This document shows positions 1 through 4,763 of a stretch of DNA of 5,276 nucleotides, in pieces; within the stretch, counting starts at the first letter, position 1; each line of letters starts with the position of its first letter. The position numbers and the translations under genes were made by a program. The notes under the pieces were generated by a model. That model saw only the letters and a program-made list of their open reading frames with translations, had not been told where the DNA came from and made no database searches. The DNA comes from Ktedonobacter sp. (GTDB lineage Bacteria; Chloroflexota; Ktedonobacteria; Ktedonobacterales; Ktedonobacteraceae): positions 1 to 5,276 of the forward strand of contig DMFQ01000386.1 in assembly GCA_003450555.1 (NCBI GenBank). The letters are read 5' to 3'.

Positions 1-93
1 ACCTTCAGCAGTGGTCAGATCGGCACGGTTGTGTATAACACCGGTAACGCTGTCGAGGCTGTCTACTCTAATCTAAAGGTGTGGACGTTCTAA
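1..93 (+). CDS. C-terminal end of a protein, probably a concanavalin-like jelly-roll domain (5' end outside window)
   Basis: Reading from base 1 gives 30 codons ending in TAA at 91-93. The fragment includes SSGQIGTVVYN and ends YSNLKVWTF. A GQIG strand, a short loop, then a final strand of the form (Y/F)SN-x-K-V-W is how LamG/concanavalin-like and DUF1080-type sugar-binding jelly rolls commonly end. Such domains form the C-terminus of many surface or zinc-ribbon proteins in Ktedonobacteria. That is recognition by eye on 30 residues only, so the fold is tentative and no function can be given. The reading frame itself is well supported by its protein-like composition and by the hairpin that follows its stop. 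No relation to the downstream genes is evident. Confidence 0.6.
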   Translation, partial: TFSSGQIGTVVYNTGNAVEAVYSNLKVWTF

Positions 94-115
94 GCTTTTT
101 AGGCTTCTGTTCGCG

Positions 116-164
116 AGAAGAGGCAGGATGCTTCGGACTGGTTCCAGGCGTTCCTGCCTCTTCT
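116..164 (+). terminator. Hairpin after the first gene, probable terminator
   Basis: A perfect 13-bp inverted repeat (AGAAGAGGCAGGA at 116-128, its complement at 152-164) encloses a 23-nt loop and begins 22 bases after the stop at 93. The right arm is pyrimidine-rich and runs on into TCT, but there is no clean T-tract. It is therefore an imperfect intrinsic terminator, or a hairpin protecting the 3' end. It also insulates the next promoter from upstream transcription. Confidence 0.55.
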
Positions 165-196
165 TCTACAGCAAAGCCCTCACATAGCATCTTGAC

Positions 197-226
197 TGTA
201 ACACATAACGAATTCCTCCTGTTCTA
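197..226 (+). promoter_or_regulatory. Putative ECF sigma promoter of the cupredoxin-like gene
   Basis: A -35-like TGTAACAC starts at 197 (TGTAAC 197-202), followed after exactly 16 nt by GTTCTA at 221-226. The same two blocks with the same 16-nt gap occur on the minus strand just upstream of the sigma factor gene (4647-4618). ATGGA follows at the same distance in both (231-235 here). An AAC-containing -35 box and a short non-TATAAT -10 box are typical of ECF sigma promoters. Initiation near 231-234 would leave a leader of about 48 nt before the GTG at 281. TTGACT at 192-197 looks like a sigma70 -35 box, but no fitting -10 is found 16-18 nt downstream. Confidence 0.55.
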
Positions 227-266
227 GTAGATGGAGCGTATTTGATCGCTTCAGATAGCTAGCGTT

Positions 267-275
267 TAAGGAGGT
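267..275 (+). promoter_or_regulatory. Strong ribosome binding site that fixes the GTG start at 281
   Basis: TAAGGAGGT is a full-length anti-16S match lying 5 nt before GTG 281. It identifies the GTG as the start, although an in-frame ATG exists at codon 12, for which no comparable site is seen. Confidence 0.85.
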
Positions 276-280
276 CTATC

Positions 281-676
281 GTGACAACGAACTGTATCCA
301 ACGAACCGCCCGCATGTGCGTATTAAGCACGTTTCTCGCGCTCATGGCATTCTCTTTCCTCGCCTTTGGCTCAGCCAGCGCCCACGCCCTTAACCGTTCA
401 TCACAAGTCGCTCAAACAGCGACCACCAGCACCGCGACTGTCTCCCGTATCGTCACGAATAAGCTGGGCAATACTGTATTCAGGCCAAATGCCATCACGG
501 TTGCATCCGGGACACCGGTGAAGATCGTCAATAAAACAGCATTTGACAGGTTCCTCGTCATGAATGGGGGACTTTTTCGCCTCGCTGCAGGAGCATCTAT
601 CACGATAACCCCCACTCAGTCCCAGCAAGTAAGCATCTGCGGAGCAGCTGGAAAGCTGACCATCACCGTCGTCTAG
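281..676 (+). CDS. Small secreted cupredoxin-fold protein lacking copper ligands
   Basis: This 131-residue protein has an N-terminal signal peptide: R8 and R11, a hydrophobic core at about 13-30, and likely cleavage after SASA (34) or AHA (36). A Ser/Thr/Ala-rich linker (about 38-56) follows, then one domain at about 55-131. The pattern FRPNAITVASGTPVKIVNK (67-85), LAAGASITI (101-109) and a final KLTITV strand is that of a plastocyanin-like cupredoxin. The usual ligands are missing. The first His, expected just after the NK turn, is replaced in the AFDRF stretch. In the last loop only C120 remains (SICGAAG), without the His and Met that normally follow. Type 1 copper binding and electron transfer are therefore unlikely. 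A structural or binding role outside the membrane is my inference. Its promoter shares a motif with the sigma factor operon, so it may belong to that regulon. A strong hairpin follows the stop, making it monocistronic. Confidence 0.8.
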   Translation: MTTNCIQRTARMCVLSTFLALMAFSFLAFGSASAHALNRSSQVAQTATTSTATVSRIVTNKLGNTVFRPNAITVASGTPVKIVNKTAFDRFLVMNGGLFRLAAGASITITPTQSQQVSICGAAGKLTITVV

Positions 677-710
677 GAGCCGTTCTTTGGACAGCTGCGC
701 TCTACCCTGG

Positions 711-776
711 CTCACCGTCACGGTGGTTGATCGAGAATCGATTTCCTCGATCAACCACCGTTAGCGGCGAGCCTTT
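711..776 (+). terminator. Long-stem intrinsic terminator of the cupredoxin-like gene
   Basis: A perfect 15-bp inverted repeat (721-735 with 746-760) encloses a 10-nt loop. Pairing extends outward with interruptions (CTC-A-CCG at 711-717 against CGG-C-GAG at 765-771), giving over 20 base pairs. A TTTT run at 773-776 follows directly on the plus strand. This is a good rho-independent terminator, starting 35 bases after the stop at 676. No comparable T-run follows on the opposite strand. Confidence 0.8.
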
Positions 777-833
777 TGAGGAGTGACTTCAGAAGGGTGT
801 AAGTGCAGTGCTTGAGTTCTTTGTCTCTTTCAG

Positions 834-839
834 AAGGAG
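834..839 (+). promoter_or_regulatory. Ribosome binding site of the TIGR03118-family gene
   Basis: AAGGAG lies 9 nt before GTG 849 and 12 nt before ATG 852, two adjacent in-frame starts. Spacing favours the GTG, but the choice changes the protein by only one residue. No convincing promoter was found between the terminator and this site. TTGAGG (775-780) with TGTAAG (798-803) at a 17-nt gap is the best weak sigma70-like pair. Confidence 0.7.
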
Positions 840-848
840 ATACATTCA

Positions 849-1952
849 GTGATGTATGGGCGTCTAATTTCTGCGCATTCATGGCCAATCGCCATTACCC
901 TCGCGTTTACCCTGCTCGTGCTGCCTGGCCTGGCTTTCGCGCGAGCCAATGCGGGAGGTGGCTTCTATCAGCGGACCAACCTGGTTTCCAACCTCCCCGG
1001 CATGGCAAAATTTACCGATCCGAACCTGACCAATCCCTGGGGTATCTCGTCTGCCCCTGGCGGACCTTTCTGGGTCTCAGACAATGGCAGCGGATTGTCC
1101 ACCCTCTATGATAATAAGGGATCGCCGCAATCGCTGGCGGTGACCATTCCCGCCCCGACGCGTGGGACGACGGGCACGCCGACAGGTACCGTCTTTAACA
1201 GCGATATCCATGCGTTCATTGTCTCGAAAAAGGGCGTCTCCGGCGCGAGCCTCTTTCTGTTTGCTACCCAGGATGGCACCATCTCCGGCTGGAGTCTGGG
1301 CGTTGACTTGACTCATGCCATTTTGACAGTGGATCGTTCCAGCTCTGGGGCAGTCTACAAAGGGCTTGCTATCGGCTCCAATTCGTCGGGGATCTTCCTC
1401 TACGCCACTAATTTCCATGCGGGCACCATCGATGTCTTCGATAAGAAGTTTGCTCCAGTCACGCTCTCAGGCTCCTTCACCGATCCGTACCTCCCCACAG
1501 GATACGCGCCTTTTGGCATCAATACTATCAGCGGCAAGCTCTATGTCACGTATGCCAAACAGAATGCACAAAAGAATGGTGATGTCCCGGGTCTGGGCCG
1601 TGGGTTCGTCGATGTCTTCGATACCAATGGCCATTTCATCAAGCGGCTGGTAACACAAGGGCAACTGGACGCGCCATGGGGCCTGGCTCTTGCAGGTAGT
1701 TCCTTTGGCATATTCAGTCATGACTTGCTGGTCGGAAATTTCGGCAATGGACACATCAATGCGTTCAATCCCAATACCGGTGCCTTTCTCGGTCACCTCT
1801 CCGACCAGAATGGCCACCCCATAATTATTGATGGCCTGTGGGCTTTGCTGTTTGGCCTGGGAGGGCAAGCAGGACAGGCCAACCAGCTCTTCTTCACTGC
1901 TGGCCTTCATCAGGAGGCTGATGGTCTCTTTGGCGTGATCCAGGCGGTGTAG
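849..1952 (+). CDS. Secreted TIGR03118-family beta-propeller protein
   Basis: This 367-residue protein has a signal peptide (hydrophobic core about 13-30, cleavage likely after AFA at 31). The mature part fits the uncharacterised TIGR03118 family along its whole length. It starts with SNLPGMAKFTDPNLTNPWGI (47-66), continues with ATQDGTISGW (139-148), IDVFD (194-198), YAPFGIN (219-225), GFVDVFD (252-258), DAPWGLA (274-280) and VGNFGNGHI (295-303), and ends with FFTAG (348-352) and the DGLFG of the last strand. The recurring (P)WG(I/L)/PFG and VFD motifs are blade-like repeats, indicating an NHL-like propeller. Length matches the family as I know it, so it appears complete. No catalytic residues are evident and the family has no established function; an extracellular binding role is inferred. 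It is set apart from its upstream neighbour by a terminator and converges on the WD40 gene, with 71 bases between the two stops. Confidence 0.88.
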   Translation: MMYGRLISAHSWPIAITLAFTLLVLPGLAFARANAGGGFYQRTNLVSNLPGMAKFTDPNLTNPWGISSAPGGPFWVSDNGSGLSTLYDNKGSPQSLAVTIPAPTRGTTGTPTGTVFNSDIHAFIVSKKGVSGASLFLFATQDGTISGWSLGVDLTHAILTVDRSSSGAVYKGLAIGSNSSGIFLYATNFHAGTIDVFDKKFAPVTLSGSFTDPYLPTGYAPFGINTISGKLYVTYAKQNAQKNGDVPGLGRGFVDVFDTNGHFIKRLVTQGQLDAPWGLALAGSSFGIFSHDLLVGNFGNGHINAFNPNTGAFLGHLSDQNGHPIIIDGLWALLFGLGGQAGQANQLFFTAGLHQEADGLFGVIQAV

Positions 1953-1970
1953 ATTCAGGCACTTCCTCCT

Positions 1971-1995
1971 GACCAGCCACTAAGCGTGGCTGGTC
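1971..1995. terminator. Symmetric hairpin between convergent genes, probable bidirectional terminator
   Basis: A perfect 10-bp inverted repeat (GACCAGCCAC at 1971-1980, complement at 1986-1995) has a 5-nt loop and lies midway between the stops at 1952 and 2024. The GC-rich stem suits both strands. Neither side has a strong T-tract, so termination efficiency is uncertain. Confidence 0.6.
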
Positions 1996-2023
1996 TCTCC
2001 CATCCAACCAGCATGTGGAGAGC

Positions 2024-3982
2024 CTAATTTGGTCCAATCGTACGACGTTCAAGAGAAGAGGGATTCGGCCAGACCTGCACGGTTCCATCATCGCTCGCCG
2101 AAGCAATATGGGTTCCATCAGGTGACCACGCCACTTCGTTTACCTGCTCAATGTGACCGAGATAGGTGTAGAGCAGGCGAGTCGTACTGGCATCCCACAC
2201 CTGTATTATGCCATCAGCAGTGGTAAAGGCAAAGCGCGTACCACCCGGAGACCAGGCAATGGACACGACCAGGGGATGGCTCAAATCGGACCATCCCGTA
2301 TTAGCAGGTACGATCTGAATCTTGTTCCACGAGGGGTTATCCCAGACTTCCACCGCTCCGCGCACGGTAGCGACGGCGCAGCGTGTACCATCGGGCGACC
2401 AGGCCACGACGGATACCGGGTCTGTATGCTCGAACGATGGCCAGTCTTTGTGCCCTGTAGCAGCATTCCACACCTGTACTGTCCGATCGTCACTTGCAGA
2501 TGCAATCTCCGTGCCATCAGGCGACCAGGATAATGCAGTGACACGTCCAGTATGGCCTGTGTAGGTCAGCAGCCATTTTCCGGTGACGATATTCCAGACC
2601 TGCACCTTATTGTCTCCGCCGTCAAAGGCCACGTGCCTGCCATCAGGTGACCATGTTGCAACTGACGCAATTCTTTGGAGTGGAGGCGTAGTTAAGATGC
2701 GCTTCCCCGTAAGGGCATTCCACACCTGTACGGTTCTGTCTGTACCCTCCGCGGCCACGAGTAAAGCATGGTTGGACGACCACACGAGAGAGAGCACCTT
2801 GAGAAAATTGCCTCTGTATGTCGAGATCGTATGGCCTGTAACAGTATCCCAGATGTATACCAATCCGACTGCGTTTGTAAAAGCGATGTCTGTTCCATCC
2901 GGTGACCATGTTACCCTGTATGCCGATCCATCAGCGACGCGATAGGTCGATATGTTGGATGTAGGAATGGCGGTAGGATGTCTAGAGAGGGGTGGCTGCG
3001 GTCTATGGGGAAATACAGACCAGGAAAACACTGCAGCTATAATCACTAGTGCCGCCGCCACTCCAGCGGTCAGGCGTAGGAAAAGCCGGGGGCGAGTGGG
3101 AACTGGTTGTCGCTGAAGTCGCTTCTGCTGCTTTGGCCCACCAGGCCGAACGATCTCCAGAGGGTGATTGTGATGCCCATTCAATGTTACATGTTGGCTG
3201 GTGCTAGCCTCTTGTTCTGAAACGGACGCAATTGTGTTCACGGAAGTACTCGCAAGGAGTTCAGGATAGATGTGCTGTAGAACGAGTTCTGCTACCTGGC
3301 GTACTGGCTCATCTCCATCGCTCCGTGCTGCCAATAACAATGGTGATGGAACTCGTGCTCCAAGTTCGCCCAGCGCAAGCACCGCCGCTTCGCGTACCGT
3401 CCACGCGGAGTCGTGTAAGGCGTTTGCCAGCGGTGCCAGTGGGGCCTGTTTCCCCAACGTTCCCAATGCCCAGGCTGCGGTTGCACGCACCGAGGCATCT
3501 TCGTCGTGTAAAGCGGCTACGAGCGGTTCTATTGGTGCTCGACCCTTCAGCTTTCCAAGCGCCAGGGCTGCTGCCGCTCGTACAGTCCATTCAGAATCGT
3601 TGAGGGCGTCTACCAACGGCTCTACAGGTGCTCGTGAAGCGTGGATGCCTAGTACTCGCGCCGCTGCTGCTCGTACGTTTTCATGCTCATCGTGCAGAGC
3701 ACATACTAACGCAGTCAGTGGTACAGGCTCTACCAGCATCTCAAGTTGCTGCACAGCAGCCAGGCGCACCAGCCACGCCGTGCTGTTGAGGGCGTCCTCT
3801 ATCTGTTCTTCTGGCATCATTGGTGAAGGAGCTGTCTGATTCAGCCCAAGCCGGGCCAGGACAACTGGCACAAAGGAGGCCGAAGCAGCTGATATATCTG
3901 CATTGTCTATGTGATGCGCCTGCCCAAATGGCTGATATGCATCCGGGTTCGCACGTTGTTCGTTGTTGTTATGCTCCATCAC
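2024..3982 (-). CDS. HEAT-repeat / single-TM / WD40-propeller membrane protein, candidate regulator of the adjacent sigma factor
   Basis: The 652 residues form three parts. (1) About 1-60 is a polar N-terminus, then 66-238 holds six HEAT (PBS-lyase-like) repeats with an exact 31-residue period, marked by a V-R pair whose Arg falls at 73, 104, 135, 166, 197 and 228. (2) A linker rich in basic residues (284-303) precedes one transmembrane helix at about 304-324. Positive charges before it place the HEAT part in the cytosol. (3) Residues 345-638 form a WD40 propeller of seven blades, most with WSPDG and a VQVW-type strand, outside the membrane. The start is GTG 3982 or ATG 3979 (an AAGG site is better spaced for the GTG). 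Either overlaps the end of the sigma gene (stop 3971-3969), implying an operon with coupled translation. The position and topology match membrane anti-sigma factors, yet no zinc anti-sigma HxxxCxxC motif exists, and the only cysteines are C94 and C535. A regulatory role is inferred; a scaffold or surface sensor unrelated to the sigma factor is also possible. Confidence 0.9.
   Translation of the reverse strand: MMEHNNNEQRANPDAYQPFGQAHHIDNADISAASASFVPVVLARLGLNQTAPSPMMPEEQIEDALNSTAWLVRLAAVQQLEMLVEPVPLTALVCALHDEHENVRAAAARVLGIHASRAPVEPLVDALNDSEWTVRAAAALALGKLKGRAPIEPLVAALHDEDASVRATAAWALGTLGKQAPLAPLANALHDSAWTVREAAVLALGELGARVPSPLLLAARSDGDEPVRQVAELVLQHIYPELLASTSVNTIASVSEQEASTSQHVTLNGHHNHPLEIVRPGGPKQQKRLQRQPVPTRPRLFLRLTAGVAAALVIIAAVFSWSVFPHRPQPPLSRHPTAIPTSNISTYRVADGSAYRVTWSPDGTDIAFTNAVGLVYIWDTVTGHTISTYRGNFLKVLSLVWSSNHALLVAAEGTDRTVQVWNALTGKRILTTPPLQRIASVATWSPDGRHVAFDGGDNKVQVWNIVTGKWLLTYTGHTGRVTALSWSPDGTEIASASDDRTVQVWNAATGHKDWPSFEHTDPVSVVAWSPDGTRCAVATVRGAVEVWDNPSWNKIQIVPANTGWSDLSHPLVVSIAWSPGGTRFAFTTADGIIQVWDASTTRLLYTYLGHIEQVNEVAWSPDGTHIASASDDGTVQVWPNPSSLERRTIGPN
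2069..2950 (-). repeat. Seven WD40 blades within the membrane protein
   Basis: Seven consecutive units of about 40-48 residues occupy residues 345-638. Most carry WSPDG near the middle and (V/I)-x-(V/I)-W near the end. Blade 2 has WSSNH and blade 6 WSPGG instead. Blades 4 and 7 are nearest to consensus, with LS/VA-WSPDGT, IASASDD and TVQVW. Seven blades make one closed propeller, so the domain looks complete. Confidence 0.85.
3269..3787 (-). repeat. Six in-register HEAT repeats (93-bp period)
   Basis: Residues 66-238 repeat every 31 residues as (H/N)D-x3-(V)R-x-A-A-x3-L-x4-x-A-P-x-x-P-L-x-x-A-L. The invariant Arg steps by exactly 31 from 73 to 228. The nucleotide sequence has diverged between units, so this is an old protein-level repeat and not a recent DNA duplication. 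HEAT solenoids usually bind other proteins. Confidence 0.85.
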
Positions 3983-4568
3983 TTATTTCTACCTTGCTCT
4001 TGCATGCTTCCAATGCCTTGCGCAGTTGCCTTATACCGCGATGCACCGAGACTCTCACCGTTCCTGCTGGCTGGTTAAAAATATCAGCTATCTCCTGATA
4101 GCTGAGGTCCTCAAAATAGTGGAGGCTAACAACCTCGCGGTAGCGCTGCGGTAGTGTATCTACCAGAGCGATCAGCTCGCGCCTGCGCTCCTCGTTTTCA
4201 AATGCTTGCTCTGGTTGCTCGTATCCATCGTCTTCCAGCTCAAGGAGGGCGCTATCTTCGGATGTGTCGAGTGGCATTGATTGCTGTAGTTTTGACCGTT
4301 CCATATAATTGCAATAGACACTCCACGTGATTTTGTACAGCCAGGGACGGATCTTCAATGCCAGGATACGCTGCGCAGGGTAGCGCTCCAGGGCATAATA
4401 AGCCCGTACGAACGCCTCCTGCACGATATCCTCGGCATCTTGAGGACTCTTCAGTTGGCGCAAGACAAAGATTTTGAGCCGGTACCAGTAAATCGATACC
4501 AGCCGTTCGTAAGAGTGCCTCAAATCTGTTGCTAGCAGGGCCAGGATATCTGAATCACCAGGGTCCAT
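3969..4568 (-). CDS. ECF-type RNA polymerase sigma factor
   Basis: The protein has 199 residues from ATG 4568. Region 2 spans about 20-92: YWYRLKIFVLRQLKSPQDAEDIVQEAFVRAYYALERY covers 2.1-2.2 with the DAEDIVQ(E)xF core-polymerase contact, and RPWLYKITWSVYCNYMERSK (74-93) covers 2.3-2.4, for -10 recognition. An acidic linker (about 101-128) leads to region 4 at 131-185: LPQRYREVVSLHYFEDLSYQEIADI and GTVRVSVHRGIRQLRKAL form the helix-turn-helix that reads the -35 box. No region 1.1 or 3 is present, so it is a two-domain ECF (sigma70 group 4) factor of normal length. The frame is open upstream to a GTG at 4625, but that start overlaps the likely -10 box. ATG 4568 has a good ribosome site. The last codons overlap the next gene, whose product is the natural candidate for its regulator. 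A promoter-like element suggests autoregulation. The exact ECF group was not determined. Confidence 0.93.
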   Translation of the reverse strand: MDPGDSDILALLATDLRHSYERLVSIYWYRLKIFVLRQLKSPQDAEDIVQEAFVRAYYALERYPAQRILALKIRPWLYKITWSVYCNYMERSKLQQSMPLDTSEDSALLELEDDGYEQPEQAFENEERRRELIALVDTLPQRYREVVSLHYFEDLSYQEIADIFNQPAGTVRVSVHRGIRQLRKALEACKSKVEISDGA

Positions 4569-4574
4569 CCATAG

Positions 4575-4581
4575 CTCCCCC
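4575..4581 (-). promoter_or_regulatory. Ribosome binding site deciding the sigma factor start
   Basis: On the minus strand GGGGGAG (4581 to 4575) stands 6 nt before ATG 4568. The alternative in-frame starts at 4625 (GTG), 4613 (ATG) and 4583 (ATG) have no comparable site, and 4625 and 4613 fall in or next to the proposed -10 box and transcription start. Confidence 0.65.
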
Positions 4582-4617
4582 ATGTTGTTCTTCGCGCTAC
4601 TCACGCTATCCATTGAG

Positions 4618-4647
4618 TAGAACACAAAAAGACCGGTGAGTGTTACA
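4618..4647 (-). promoter_or_regulatory. Putative autoregulatory ECF promoter of the sigma factor operon
   Basis: Read on the minus strand, TGTAAC (4647-4642) is followed by AC, 16 nt, then GTTCTA (4623-4618), and ATGGA (4613-4609) near the expected start point. The blocks and the 16-nt gap match those upstream of the cupredoxin-like gene at 197-226. Initiation near 4613-4610 gives a leader of roughly 42-45 nt before ATG 4568, close to that of the other promoter. ECF sigma factors commonly transcribe their own operon, which fits. The motif is inferred from two copies only. Confidence 0.55.
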
Positions 4648-4657
4648 AACCGCTACG

Positions 4658-4763
4658 CTATTTGCGATGAAAATCAAGTGTGCCGTTGGCGATATTCTTC
4701 CTGAATAAACTTTGGCGCATATGGCAGATAGATGCGCTGCTGGTCTTCAATATAAAATCCTCC
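4658..4763 (-). other. Intergenic stretch with an open in-frame tail after the acetyltransferase stop
   Basis: Directly after the TGA at 4766-4764 lies GGAGGA, and the acetyltransferase frame stays open for 29 more codons to a TGA at 4676-4674. The decoded tail (FYIEDQQRIYLPYAPKF and on) has a protein-like composition. In another frame the GGAGG site is 8 nt before a TTG at 4750 that opens a 30-codon reading frame ending at 4658. Neither can be assigned a function. The tail could be a remnant of a second gene, a former C-terminus, or chance. No terminator hairpin was recognised here. Confidence 0.3.

Noticed and set aside
401..754. Minus-strand reading frames opposite the cupredoxin-like gene (401-754 and 412-615)
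   Set aside because: They overlap a gene with a signal peptide and an excellent ribosome site, and run through its terminator hairpin; the translations look random.
798..820. TGTAAG followed by GTTCT upstream of the TIGR03118 gene, resembling the shared ECF motif
   Set aside because: The gap is 12 nt instead of 18 between the hexamers and the -35-like block is imperfect, so one polymerase holoenzyme would not read both forms.
803..1111. A 102-codon plus-strand frame overlapping the start of the TIGR03118 gene
   Set aside because: It is out of frame with the family match and signal peptide, lacks its own ribosome site, and is Trp/Arg-rich as expected of a shadow frame.
1467..1910. A 147-codon minus-strand frame within the TIGR03118 gene
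   Set aside because: It is antisense to a full-length family match and shows no domain of its own.
2836..2860. TGTAACAG inside the WD40 gene, resembling the -35 block
   Set aside because: No GTTCTA-like block lies at the right distance and the site is within coding sequence.
3270..3839. A 189-codon plus-strand reading frame, Ala/Ser/Arg-rich
   Set aside because: It lies wholly antisense to the HEAT repeats; its low-complexity repeats mirror the 93-bp period of the real gene, and it has no ribosome site or recognisable domain.
3269..3982. A classical zinc-binding anti-sigma domain in the N-terminal part of the HEAT-WD40 protein
   Set aside because: No HxxxCxxC motif is present, and only one cysteine (C94) lies in the cytosolic part.
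4658..4750. A 30-codon frame from TTG 4750 with a GGAGG site 8 nt upstream
   Set aside because: The spacing is good, but the start is rare, the peptide is unrecognisable, and the site lies just after a stop where purine runs are common. It is mentioned only within the intergenic entry.
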